From NCBI GenBank assembly GCA_963922205.1, contig CAWUHX010000147.1, positions 310,001-374,000 on the forward strand: 64,000 bases of DNA. Direction: 5' to 3'. The notes beneath the pieces were generated by a model that had not been told where the DNA came from, searched no databases, and worked only from the letters and a program-made list of their open reading frames with translations. Shown one piece after another: positions 23,801 through 34,634 of this stretch. The translations under genes were made by a program, and so were the position numbers. The stretch comes from Romanomermis culicivorax (lineage: Eukaryota; Nematoda; Enoplea; Mermithida; Mermithidae). Each line of letters starts with the position of its first letter. Position 1 is the stretch's first letter.

Positions 23801-25300
23801 TGAGAAGCACAACAGAAAGGTGAATTTTGCAGAAAGTATCTTGAGTATATTTTGTATTTAATCAGTTACCAGTTGAGTTTAGAGAAATGCAACATGTGCA
23901 ACTCATGAGTGATGATTATGTGATCAGTGAAAACTGAGAATGAGGATTGGAAACTACAGTCACCTTGTCACAGAAGTTCGTCAATTTCCCCTCATTTGCA
24001 TAATCCAGTTTTTGACGCCTCATCACAGCAGCGGAAGGACGTTTGGACGCCCGCTAGGAGGACGTTTCCACCACCACCACACAATTATCAAGACGCCTCC
24101 AAGGAACCGCAACCGCAGCCACAACAACAACTGCTGCAACAACATGAGACACCGCGTGAACCATTGCCATGCGCTGGAGACCCACTACGAGAAATGGAGG
24201 CCTGCAAAGAATGAGAAACCGTCGAGGTTTTAAAGTCCTTCAAAATTTGGTTCGCCAACCAAGTGAACCCATGATGCAAGGTCCACAACATGTGTTTCAC
24301 GGGCATATGACAACACCCGACAATTCCAGGATGACAGAGTGCAACCATTACTTCGGGACTACACCTATGCCCATTTGCGTTTTTACGCAAATTGATGGAA
24401 CTGTGAGAGACTGGAACAACAAGGTGGACACCAGCACCCATATTAGAGAAACTGGCGGAAAGAAAGAAAAGAAAAAAATATATATATATTTTTATGAAAT
24501 TGTATTTTTGTGAAACCGAAATTCTATTTTTTTTTCATTTAATTTTTTTAGTGAGTAGCCGCCCTAAATAAATTACACCGCTTGATCATCTACCGAGGAA
24601 CTGAAACCACTGAAGAGACAAAAAAAAGAAAGGAATAGGAACAACACAGAAAAGAAAGAGAGACAACTTGAGCATAGGAAAACTGAAACTCAGAAAAAGA
24701 AACTTATGAAGTGATTGAGAAAACAGAATAGGAGTTACGGAAAAAATAAACTCCGAAAGAATCTCCAAAAGAAACTCAACTTGAGGAGATACTGAAAATG
24801 AGATTAGAGACTTTAGAATGAAGAAATTATATTTAGAAGCACATAATTCTGTTTGCATCCCAGGAAATCCGCTCTTAGGGGAGGAAAATGTAAGAAACAT
24901 AGAAACTAAGCTACAGTAACTAACCTGTTTCTTCGTTGACCTCATTGTCCAACTTTCATTTTTCTTCGCATTCATCATCGCCACCTTCCCTTCTTCATAA
25001 GCAACGCTACCTAAATGAATAAAAAACATTAGAAACTTAGAATTAGATAAAATTTGAGATAGTAACTCACTGAGATGTCAGCTCAAATGCTGATTTGCCT
25101 CATTCGATGGAATCCTATGAAGAAAAAGACGACAAAATAAGAAAATAAACTAGAAACTACATTTTAAACATATACTACACGTGAAACTTGCTTTATGGTG
25201 TGTATTATCTTAATCGTTTTTGTCATCCAGATCGTCGTGCTTGTTTGCCTTTGTGTTCGTCACCTGTAAATAGAAACCCGCCAATTTATTGTATATTTTT
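23801..25300. other. G2 tail without integrase; possible LTR start at 24889
   Basis: No integrase motifs. A stretch at 23930-24240 is unusually GC-rich, with CAA/CAG and CCA repeats that read as Gln/Pro or His runs depending on frame; its origin is unknown. 24590-24880 is A-rich and low in complexity. At 24875-24899, GGGGAGGAAAA followed by TGTAAGAAAC looks like a polypurine tract and LTR start. Polinton DNA polymerase homology begins at about 25300. No gene is assigned. Confidence 0.4.
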
Positions 25301-27784
25301 AGTGAGTAGAGAGCGTTAAAGTAGCTTGTACAACTTTTTCGGGATTGTTTCTGATGAATGTTCTATCCTTGTTGGCAAGTCTTGTCATGACCATTGCAAG
25401 GCCACCTCACATACTGGCTTTGAGTTCATATTGATTTCTCATTGAAGAGGGAAAAATGTGTGTCTGGTATACTCCTAAATAAATAGCGCTCAGTGACAAC
25501 CGGGAGAGACATTGCCTCACGGAAAATATCAATTTAGCCTATAAACTTTGGACATGTTGAGGCAAGGTTCTAGAAATGGAATCACGTCTCGCAAATTGTA
25601 AAATATGAGGTAATAGAACATGGTTTTCATTCCATATTTTTTCCAATTTTGTCCACATTGGTCATAATCAGCCTGACTAATGTGTTCTTTCTTTAAGGAA
25701 CTGTAGAAACATTCTTTTATTGGTAGTTGAATCTCATTGAGTTTGTCATATGCATTCAAATATTCATAGGGAAAATGAGATTTTGACAGTTTCGCCTTGT
25801 AGTCTTGCATGAAAGTGTTGAGGCTATACCCTGGTGCAGAATAAACTCGGGCATCTAGGAACTTCAGTGAAGGAGTGGTGAGACCCAGATAAGCCCCATT
25901 TCTAAGAATTGCTTTAGGCCAAGAATTTATTCCTTTTGACCGTATCAGTTGAACCAGCCCTGGAAAAAGACTTTTTTGAATCAAATTTACATCGTATTCG
26001 CTGGAATTAAACCCAATACAAACTAACTGGTTGCAGTATTGAGCTAACTTCTTTTATAGATGTTATAAAATTTGAATGACCTTTTTCTCTATGAGTATCT
26101 TTGTTATTTAAGTTGCGGGCAGCTATCAATTGTTCAGTATCCTTCACTTATTGGTCGAGTTCGAGAAATACTAATTGAAATTGTGCCATCAGGATTTCCC
26201 TTTGCATTATACTAACTGTATTGAGGTAATGAATCATTTTTGCTATCAAAGAATCTGGGTCTTTATCAATAAAACAAATTGGCTCTTCATATCCTGGAAC
26301 ATTTGTGGCAATTGCACATGACACTGTAGTGTGCATTGGAGTAAATATTAGTTTTTCCATTGGTTAATTCTGCTGTTGCTCCAACAGTGATTCAAAATCA
26401 TAGACTGCTATGAATGGCCAGTATCGCTGGGTCACTGGTGAATATCTAACATTTCTAATGATTCAAATACAGAATTTTTAACTTGAAAGACACCACCTGT
26501 AATTTATGGCGACTTCGTCCACTGTTGCAAGGGTTCTGCATATGATCTTCTAGATTTTTGGCTTTCTTGAACAATCCACTGCAATCTGAGCTCCCATACG
26601 TTTTAGTGCAATGATCCAAGTCGACAATATATGCAAAATGAACTTGTCATTTCGCCAGAAATGAGACGTCCAAGTTCATCGAGTATTAAGACTTTTAAGC
26701 ACATTTTTCAAGCAGGTGGCATCCCTGAATTCATTTGTGTAGTATATTTGAATATCTACGTCAAATAAGAATTCTAATTCAGGCAAATCACTAAAATAAA
26801 TGCCTGGGAAGAAATCCACTGTAGGGGTAACGCCTTTTGTTGCACAAAATTCTGAAAAGCTCTTAGAAACGAAGTGTGTATCTTCGAAATTGCCAACCAA
26901 ACACTGAGCCAAACAACGGAAAAAACATAAATTGTCTTTAAACTTGGTATGGTGGCTGTCCTGTGTCATTCCCAATAGGTTGTGCCTTGGATGATTTGAG
27001 GAATAACATAAAACTCAAGATTTGTGATTGCAGCCAGGTGCCACTTTGTGTTTGGTCCCGTAAATTTTTCTGTCATATCGATTTGTTGCAGTGCTTCTGC
27101 TACTCTGTTGACATCCTCAGTATTTGGAATTGTTTCTAAATGATTCAATAATGTAAAATTATTGTGGCATGAGTACCAGTACTTTCTTTCCAGGGTTTCC
27201 CGATTTTTAAGAATATATCCGATGGCTGCATCAACTTTAAAGCACTGCTTTCCCTTGATATATATGTCTGTAAGCATATTAAGAAAACAGTCCTCCATTC
27301 CACTCCATCGATAATAAAATATGTGATCCAATAAATTAATCCTTGATTATTTTGTTCATATTAGTCGCCAATAATTAGTAATTTCATTTCGTAAATCCTC
27401 TGGATAATCTAGCACATTGGGTATTTCTGAATCCACCCCCACAACTGAAGCAACTCATGTCATAAGGCTTGGAAATTCTTTGTTATCTTGATTAGTCGGC
27501 TTGATCAACAAGCAACCACCAATGTGTTCCTTGGATATCATGGAAGCCCAACTTGTAAAAGCTTTGTTGCACTGTATACATTCAAAGCCATCTGAATGCT
27601 TCCCTTTGCAGTGACTTTTCATTCCTCTCTCATGAGTAAAAGTTGAGGAACAAACTGGGCAGCTATAATGCCAACCTTTGCGAATGGCATTGTTATGCTC
27701 ATTCAAATATTTGTGTTCAGCAAAGAACTTTCGACAAATATCACAATTAAAAATTTTATTGCTCATCATGTTAATATAATCCAA
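25300..27784 (-). pseudogene. Polinton protein-primed DNA polymerase B, N-terminal and exonuclease part
   Basis: Read from 27784 downward. Zinc fingers come first (CDICRKFFAEH, CPVCSSTFTHE, CIQCNKAF; 27745-27520), then the Polinton-type N-terminal region (DNLCFFRCLAQCLVG near 26930). The 3'-5' exonuclease has a GFNSSEYDVN motif near 26010, LDARVYSAPGYSLNTF near 25850, and the third motif YYLIFYNLRDVIPF near 25600. Pre-palm homology continues to about 25320, where motif A is reached in damaged form (SYFNALY). The rest of the palm and the DTD motif are missing. Frameshifts occur near 26970, 26400 and 25530. Confidence 0.82.
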
Positions 27785-28798
27785 CCTTTCTCTATTTGAA
27801 AAAATTCAAAAATGACTCTACTCAACTTCTACTGCCTTTCATACTTTCTGAGCAGGGTTACTGTGGCTTGATTTGGAACAGTGAAAACTTCCTCATCAAT
27901 TACATTGAATGCCACATTTTTTTTATTTTTCTTAGCCATTCGTACTGAAAAAAATCTGGTTTTTTCTGTTTTTTTTTTTAATCTCATTTTTTGATCTTTT
28001 CTCGAAATAAAATTTGATCAAAATGCACACATAAAAACTTTCATCATTTGTGATGAATGAAAAAATGCTTACATAATTTTTCTCCAGACAGGCAGTCTCT
28101 TTCTTAGTGGGTTTCTCATCTATCTTTACCCAAAGCTGCCTTTTCCTTTTAGCTGAGATGTTTATCTGCTCACATCATGCATATAGACAGGGTTTCTTCT
28201 CCAGTAAAAAAAGCTCCTATTATATCCTGAAGCTTTTGATCTACAAATATCAGTATATTAATTACTTTAGCTTGTGGTAGTGTACTTCACTGTTATTTCA
28301 ATTTGATTCAATTTGCTACTCTTATTAGTAAAACCATGGGAGACTTTCAACCACCTTTTCATTAGCTTGTACAAGTACACAAAATGTCTCACATGGACGG
28401 CTAAGTGGAAAAGGTTGTCAATCAATAAGCTGTAGGTAAACATCAACTGGCTGGGTTTGAAAATTGATTACATATCTTTTATATTAGAGATGTGAACGAA
28501 TCTTGATGTTTATAAAAGTTGGCACACTCTCTATAATGAAAAAATATGGATGCTAACCACACTATGGAACATTCTCTAGCCTGTCTGGAAAGGCAGGATG
28601 GGAAAACATTTTTTACTGAAATATGGTACTGTGTGGTCTTATTAGCTGTACTAACAATACTGACTCTGTTGAAGTTGTTGAGAAGATTCTTGGAGAATCT
28701 GTTTTCAAAGAAACCTGGAACTAATATAAAAATGTCAGATTCAATCTTGCAGATGTTCAGGTATAAATAAAAGTTTGAGAGATGCGTGATTGAGAAAA
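27785..28798. other. Divergent intergenic region of the Polinton
   Basis: About 1 kb between the oppositely oriented polymerase and integrase genes. It holds an open frame at 28546-28770 with a hydrophobic run (CVVLLAVLTILTLLKLL). That could be a small membrane protein or chance; I do not call it a gene. Bidirectional promoters are likely here but cannot be read. Confidence 0.4.
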
Positions 28799-29801
28799 AT
28801 GGACAAGCTCTTGGAAAGCACATATTTCAACCCCAGCACAGGGTATTGCAGTGTTCAGAATCTATTCCTACGAGCAAAAGTTATTAACCCCAGTGTGACC
28901 CATCACTATAGCAGCCTACATATACCGTACCCAAGTTAGCTGGCATCATCACCCTAGAAATAAAGTACAAGTTACTGATATTGATGAACAGTGGCAAATA
29001 GATCTTGCTGAACTCGGATCACTTGCTAAGTATAATAGTGGTTTCAAATTTCTTCTAAAATGTGTAGATGTACTGTGAAAGTTTGCATGGTCTGCCCCAT
29101 TGAAAAATAAAAGTGCATCATCTATTTTTTGTGCCTTTGATAATATTTTGAATTCTGGCAGGAAGCCCCAGAAAATACAGACGTGCTGGTACAGAGTTTA
29201 CAAACAAACCTTTTCAGGCCTTTTTAAAAAGGCTTCACATAAGTTTTTTCATAACTGCTAGTGAAACAAAAGCCAGCATTGTTGAACGATTTAATAGGAC
29301 TTTGAAAGAAAAGATGTGGTGTCATTTTACTCACAATAATACATATTGTTACTTAGACATTCTGCCTCAACTGCTCAGCTCCTACAACTCGAGCAAGCAT
29401 AGAACTTTAGGTATTGCTCCTGTGGATGTTACTGACAAGAATAAAGCTGAAATTATTGAAAACCTTTTCAGTAAATGCAAGCCAGGTGAAAAATTTAAAC
29501 TGGCTCCCGGTGACAAGGTTCATATCAGCAAAGTAAAAAGGACTTTTGAGAAGGGTTACACTCCCGATTGGAGTGAGTAAGTTTTTGTCATTCATGAACA
29601 GAAAATTAGACATTTGCTTGCATATAAAGTAGAAGATCAGCTAGGAGAGATCATACAGGGCGTATTTTATGAACCTGAACTACAGAAAGTTGAAGAAATC
29701 ATAAGAAAAAGAAAAAGGGCTGGGAAAGCAGAATACTTTGTTAAGTGGAAGGAACACCCAGATAAATTCAAATGTTGGGTAACTGATTTGATAAAACTAT
29801 G
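28799..29801 (+). pseudogene. Polinton retrovirus-like integrase with chromodomain
   Basis: DDE integrase that would insert the element. The ATG is at 28799. The catalytic core starts with QWQIDLAELG (about 28990; first Asp). The second Asp region is damaged by an indel before AGTEFTNKPFQAF (about 29172), and the third acid is in VERFNRTLKEK (about 29283). A TGA (about 29078) and frame changes break it. A chromodomain-like tail (EYFVKWKEHPDKFKCWV, about 29731-29780) ends the gene. Length and order fit Polinton integrases. It is divergent to the polymerase. Confidence 0.82.
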
Positions 29802-29970
29802 ACTAAAATATGAGAAATACACAGTGATATGCAGGTTTGAAAAGTTTTACCCAAGCCGAATTTTTAATATATAAGGAAGGAAAAATTGCCTTCTCTTAAT
29901 GTGAACATTTTGATGACCCAGAATAAAGTCAAACAAAGTTAAGTCTCCTATTGAGCTGTGTACTTGCAAT

Positions 29971-30156
29971 ATGCCTAGACCAATGTATCCACTCACGATC
30001 GACCTCTGTTACTTTTGTCAAAAGAATAGCTCTGAAAAAGAATGCTTTCAAACTAAAAATGGATACACATATTTCACAATTGGCATGTGTCAAAAATGTT
30101 TGGAATATATCAAGCATTACAAGATGCTGGCAAATCTGTACTATACAAACAGCTGA
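29971..30156 (+). CDS. Small Cys-rich Polinton ORF, possible zinc ribbon
   Basis: 61-codon open frame with two CxxC pairs, CYFC (near the N-terminus) and CQKC about 29 residues later, separated by an aromatic-rich stretch. This spacing fits a zinc ribbon. It is on the same strand as the integrase and ATPase, but I do not recognise the family. The frame continues poorly afterwards. It could be a real accessory gene or a fragment of a larger one. Confidence 0.4.
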   Translation: MPRPMYPLTIDLCYFCQKNSSEKECFQTKNGYTYFTIGMCQKCLEYIKHYKMLANLYYTNS

Positions 30157-30803
30157 AAGAAAGAGAAAAAAGTTATTCAGTGGACAAACCAAGGAATAAT
30201 GTACTTACATGGACTAAAAATTTTTTAGCAGGCAATCATTTTTGCACAGGTGCGCACAGCGCGCAAGTGCACAGATGCCTTCCCCAAGGCAGCCATGGTG
30301 GTGGCGGCAGAGGTTGGACCTCCTAGATCCTACAGTAGGCTAATAATAGATGATTGTCAAGTTGGAGCATAAAAAGTCTTCTGTATATAAGCAAACAAAT
30401 GTATTTTCAAAAAATCTCTTCATTTCTTCATATTTTCAATCTACTGCTTGGTAGTGTCTGTAAAATACAATGTATTTTTACAACAACCGCCCTCAGAATG
30501 GGGATTTTTCTCTACAGACCTTACAGACAGGGGATGTGGTCAGATATGCCTCCTTCTTTTAGGAGAGGGTAAGTGAAGACTACAAGAGGCACTGGAAAAT
30601 ATAAGTGCAAAGCATCAATGGAATTGAAAGTTGAACAGGCAGAAGAAAACTGTCTGCATTTTGGCATTTTGCCAAAGCCTTGGAAGGGTTAGTTAAAACA
30701 TACAGTGCTGAGCCACTGTTGTATGAAATTTGGATGAATTTAACACCTGAAGCCAGAAGGAAATTTTTCACAGATAATAAAGGAATTGATATTCCATATT
30801 GAT
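30157..30803 (+). other. Decayed Polinton stretch with possible gene fragment
   Basis: No intact gene. A GC-richer patch lies at 30245-30315. Between about 30650 and 30803 one frame reads HFAKALEGLVKTYSAEPLLY and ends DNKGIDIPY before a TGA, which looks like the C-terminus of a protein whose start is lost. I cannot name it. Confidence 0.35.
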
Positions 30804-30968
30804 CATGTAATTTTATTTGAAAGAAGATAAAATAAAAAAAAATTCAATAAAAGATGGCAAAAACAAAACTTCAAGTATATACGCAAGCACAAAAGTGCCT
30901 GATTCTGATGTTTGCTAGATGTTCTATCTTATAATAGTAATTTTTTAATAATTTTCTGTTACAAAATA

Positions 30969-31625
30969 ATGAGTTTACATTTTAATCATCCTTTTACATG
31001 CATTGTTGCTGGTCCAACCAAGGCTGGCAAGACAGAATTTGTAAAAAACTTGTTGCAGAATATAGGCCACCTAATTGATCCAATTCCTCAGCATGTGTGG
31101 TGGTATTTTAGTGAGAAACAGCCAGCCTACAAGAACCTCGAGGAACATGTCTCCTTCTTGCAGGGCTCCAAGATATGAGTTTCATTAGAGAATTGATGCC
31201 AAAATCGCAACTGCTGGTACTAGATGATCTTATGCAAGAAATGAGTAGTGAAAGTCGTCTCATTGAACTATCCACATGGGGTTGTCATCACTTGAATGTT
31301 TCTGTTATCCACATTGTGCAAAATGTGTTCTTTAAGGGCCTTCATACTTGATGAATGAATACAGAGTATCCAGTCTTGATGAAGAATCCTTCCGACAGGT
31401 TGCGAATAAAAACATTGGCTAGGAAGCTGTTTCCAGATAATGCTAAATACTTCTAAGAGTCTTTCCAGGATGCAACATTTCACCCCTTCAGCTATATAGT
31501 CATTGATCTGTCTCAAACTAGGCCTGAAAAGCTTAGGCTAAGGACTGACATTTTTTTCAAAATATCCTACAATTTATTTGCCAAATACATAAAAGTTGAT
31601 CATTTCCCTGTCCACTTTGAACATA
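30969..31625 (+). pseudogene. Polinton DNA-packaging ATPase (FtsK/HerA, A32-like)
   Basis: Genome-packaging ATPase. Walker A reads AGPTKAGKTEF (about 31009-31041), and Walker B is LLVLDDLMQE (about 31211-31240) after a frameshift near 31178. Downstream conserved parts (KNPSDRLRIKTLARKLFP near 31381, FSYIVIDLSQ near 31488) continue in other frames. A double stop near 31348 and a TAA near 31453 make it non-functional. The start ATG at 30969 gives the short N-terminus usual for the family. It lies upstream of the capsid genes, as in other Polintons. Confidence 0.85.
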
Positions 31626-31627
31626 AC

Positions 31628-31930
31628 ATGGCTCAAGATCATTTAACACTTAATATTGACTACATCAGGGTGATAGCAAAAGCTAAAACCAAGCAGAGAA
31701 AAGCAATTATCAACACAGCAGATAAGGATTTGATCATATGTCTTTGTGAGTGTATACTGAACCTGCTCAGTGGTAACATAAAAGAAACAAGTTGAATTCT
31801 CACAAAAAGAACTTGCCCACATTAGCTGATAGAAAAACGGCTTTAAAGCAACAAAAAGAAATTTTAGAAGAAAAGGGTGGATTTTTGCCATGTGGCACCC
31901 ATACTATGAATAGCAGGACAACTAATTGCT
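31628..31930 (+). pseudogene. Small basic Polinton protein
   Basis: Starts near ATG 31628 and reads KAKTKQRKAIINTADKDLI, then CLCECILNLLSGN, then a TGA and frameshifts in a Lys-rich tail ending towards GGFLPCG (about 31875). A short basic protein of this pattern commonly sits between the ATPase and the capsid genes of Polintons, by recollection of the family. A core or virion-associated role is only inference. Confidence 0.55.
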
Positions 31931-32376
31931 GATGCAATTCTTAAAAAATGCTGCATACAAATAAAATGATTCTTGTCCCTCATGATATTGGGCAGAGGGA
32001 GGAACTGGCGACCAATGTAATGTCAAATTTGGACAAAGAGATGAGTGAAATTTCACAAAATAGAACATTGCACTCAGATGCTAAAGTTGTTTTATACAAC
32101 CAGGTTTTACATAGGCACAGACAAGCCGAACACAAATAAACAAAACCATTTGAACTGAAAATAGCTGTACCGAACACCCTTCCTGAGATAAAAAACAATG
32201 ATGCAGAATGTGAAAATTATTCACCAGAGAAGGACATACTGTATCAGAAAACAATGAAAATTGTTCCAAAAAATAGCATAATCAGGCCAAAATGTTGTAT
32301 GACTATGCTACTATTAATCCACATATGGGGTGGTCTGATAAGGGTGAAATGATCATCAGTGGTAACAAGATTACAG

Positions 32377-32783
32377 TGTCAGGGAAGCCCTGTATACATT
32401 ACAGTAAAGACTGTTGATATTATTATTTGACATTGATGAATCGTTTTGAATCGTATCTTTCTACTACGCTTCCTTTAATCAGTTTTACGCCCTGAATTGT
32501 ACATTTCTGTAACGCCTTTTCCTACCGTATTTTGTATTCTCCTATCCAGTTTAGAACTACAGTATCTACGTACATTTTTTTATGCTTAGTTTGATTCATA
32601 TTATTCATCCGTGAAGTTTAACCCACTTTTGATATGTATATAAGCTGTGTATCTTCTTATGTGATAAGTCAGTGTTTAGTCCATATTGTATTTGCCACTA
32701 GTAAAGTAAGTTAGTAAACTTGCTAGCCTTAGTTTCACCTTTGAACAAGAACCTGAGTCACATTCTGCACTTGGGCCGTGACA
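32377..32783 (+). repeat. 5' LTR of G3
   Basis: 407 bp, TGTCAGGGAAGCCCTG to GGGCCGTGACA. The 5' end contains the small hairpin CAGGGAAGCCCTG, also seen at the 5' end of the G4 LTR. A possible TATA sequence (GTATATAAGC) is at about 32636. Confidence 0.95.
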
Positions 32784-32787
32784 AATT

Positions 32788-32805
32788 TGGGGGGTCATCT
32801 GGGAA
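32788..32805 (+). promoter_or_regulatory. Primer-binding site of G3, tRNA-Pro-like
   Basis: TGGGGGGTCATCTGGGAA begins four bases after the LTR. It is close to the complement of the 3' end of animal tRNA-Pro (TGGGGGCTCGTCCGGGA) with about three mismatches. G4 has a similar site at the matching place. Assignment to tRNA-Pro is from memory of that tRNA. Confidence 0.6.
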
Positions 32806-33281
32806 AGGAAAGGAAGAAAGGAAAGGAAGGAATTCCGAAGTCGGAAAGTCAGATTGTTTTTCGGACCAGAGTGTCTGAAAGGGTAGATTAAGTTCGAAGG
32901 TTGATGAAGCTTGCCGTTGATCATTGACCAAAGGGTCTGAGACAAAAGTCTGATTGCAGGTGTTCAAGAAAAAAGGACAGTTAGTCAGAAGTTAGATTAA
33001 GTGGCTTTAGGGAACTTCTCACAACGAAAAGGGTTAGTTACCTGGTGGGTAAAGTTAGTCACTCAACACTGTACTCATCAGATAGATTTGAGCCTTTGTG
33101 TGCTCTTGAGTCAAAGTCAAGTGATAAGTCTCACTTACGGACAGTACTCGGTAGACAGATTTGAGCAAGTGTATGCTCATTTGACTAGAAGGTAGTCGTC
33201 AGATTTGTTGGAAAACAGATACGTAGGTCGAAGTAAGCTTGAGTTAAGCACTTCTGAGTTGTTAATAAGTCTTTTCAAGTT
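32806..33281 (+). other. G3 leader
   Basis: Untranslated leader between primer site and gag. It begins with a GGAAAGGAAGAAAGG purine run. It holds an imperfect direct repeat (CAGATAGATTTGAGC near 33078 and GTAGACAGATTTGAGC near 33150). A TGA at 33255 closes the gag frame upstream, so gag cannot start earlier in this frame. Confidence 0.6.
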
Positions 33282-34634
33282 TTGGGTAATCTGGATTCAT
33301 TATCCAAAGGTAGACAGTCTTCAGTTTCGGATGAATTTCGGAACATAATTGACCAGGCAAAGCTTGAATTAAGCACCCCCAGACAGACAAGAAGTAAGGT
33401 TAGAGATATGGTAGAAGAAGCAAAGGCTTTGGAACGGACAGTTAAGCAAGCTTTTGAAAATATTGCTGCTCCATTAGCAGATAGGCTAGAGCAGTTGAGT
33501 TTGAAAATTGTACAGGGTCAGGATACTCATAATTTAGGGGTCAGAAATTCTCTAATGAGGTTCAATTCAATGATGGCATTTAGGCCGCCAGTACCCTTCT
33601 CAGGTTCATTTGGAGAACCATTGAGCGATTGGGTAGATAGATTGCAGCAGTTCATGACTCTGCAAGGAATAAGCGATTTTGATGATGCACACAAGGTTGC
33701 ATTTTTAGAATCTAATTTGATTGGAAGTGCATTGGCATCTTTCCATGAGTTAAGAAAGAATCCTGGTATTCAAAACACATATGATGGGCTAGTTGCAGGG
33801 TTAAAGGAAATGTACCCAGAAGGTCGGGATAGTGATGTCCACCAGCAGCTCATCTATGACAGAAAGCAAAAAAGGACAGAAAGTGTGACGGAGTACCTAG
33901 ATAAGTTGAGAACGATGGCTAGGTCAGCATACCCGACATTGAGAGAAGATGCTAGGGACCTAATCCTTAAACCGATTTTTATAAGGGGTCTTCAGTCGAA
34001 CATCTATGAAGGATTGAAATACAGTGATTTCCCATCATTGACAGAGGCAGCTAAAGCAGCTAGGTACGCTGAATCTCAGATCTTTCGGGAGGATCTACAA
34101 GTGATACCTCGTCAAAATATTGTTTCTTCAAACAATAACAGGGAAATGGACGATTTGCCCAAAGAGCTGCATGATTTGCGTCAACTAATTGTACAAAAAA
34201 ATAGCAAAAAGAACAATCAGCCACGTTGCTTACGTTGCAAAGGCAACAGTCATGTGACGGCTGATTGCAAAGCACCAGAATGCTACGTTTGTGGCAACCT
34301 TGGTCATATCGCCTGGCATTGCCTGAAAAGACAGAACGAATGGGCCAGTCAGAGACAAGATAGTAAAAAGTTTCAAAGTAGGCCTACCATGCAGGCTCAT
34401 AGGATAGGGCAAACATTTTTTCAGTCAAGGGAGAAACCTTCTGGTGGATCCCCTAGGAGGTCGAATCAAACCAACATAAATGAGCTAGATTACGATGACC
34501 CATTGTTGTCTACTGAAACTGAGGAAAAACAATATGGCCATGAAACATGTCTTGTTGAAGAAATGGAGGACAACAGCAACGTCAAACCCTTATTCAGCTT
34601 TCAGCTAGTAGGAGACGATGAAGAGCCATGGTAG
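33282..34634 (+). CDS. G3 gag
   Basis: 450-codon Gag. The frame opens after TGA 33255 and has no ATG before codon 43; the best-placed first codon is TTG 33282, where G4 has ATG, so the initiator has probably mutated (or is non-AUG). The capsid domain is about residues 100-270 (RPPVPFSGSFGEPLSDW, then MYPEGRDSDVHQQLIYDRKQ). Two CCHC knuckles, CLRCKGNSHVTADC and CYVCGNLGHIAWHC, lie at about residues 314-345. An acidic C-terminus ends at TAG 34632. The frame continues directly into env. Role: particle assembly and RNA packaging. Confidence 0.88.
   Translation: MGNLDSLSKGRQSSVSDEFRNIIDQAKLELSTPRQTRSKVRDMVEEAKALERTVKQAFENIAAPLADRLEQLSLKIVQGQDTHNLGVRNSLMRFNSMMAFRPPVPFSGSFGEPLSDWVDRLQQFMTLQGISDFDDAHKVAFLESNLIGSALASFHELRKNPGIQNTYDGLVAGLKEMYPEGRDSDVHQQLIYDRKQKRTESVTEYLDKLRTMARSAYPTLREDARDLILKPIFIRGLQSNIYEGLKYSDFPSLTEAAKAARYAESQIFREDLQVIPRQNIVSSNNNREMDDLPKELHDLRQLIVQKNSKKNNQPRCLRCKGNSHVTADCKAPECYVCGNLGHIAWHCLKRQNEWASQRQDSKKFQSRPTMQAHRIGQTFFQSREKPSGGSPRRSNQTNINELDYDDPLLSTETEEKQYGHETCLVEEMEDNSNVKPLFSFQLVGDDEEPW

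Larger units (their letters stand above)
17190..24888 (+). mobile_element. Gypsy element G2, second lineage, gag-env-pol without integrase
   Basis: Degraded LTR element of the G5 family, ordered gag, env, protease, RT, RNase H. No 5' LTR is seen. A purine-rich tract followed by TGTAAGAAAC at 24889 resembles a polypurine tract and LTR start, but no second copy confirms it. The integrase expected at 23.8-24.9 kb is absent. Gag and env are clearly diverged from G1/G3/G4, yet the unusual env position is the same. Confidence 0.8.

Noticed and set aside
24586-25029. 147-codon minus-strand frame
   Set aside because: Low-complexity Phe/Leu/Ser-rich antisense of an A-rich tract across the putative G2 LTR start; no motif.
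24889-25498. Full G2 3' LTR ending at a TGACA near 25494
   Set aside because: Polinton polymerase homology extends leftwards through 25498 to about 25320, so an LTR cannot reach that far; only the LTR start at 24889 is kept as a possibility.
28546-28770. Small membrane protein before the Polinton integrase
   Set aside because: A single hydrophobic run in AT-rich DNA with no conserved neighbour relation that I can show; kept as a remark only.
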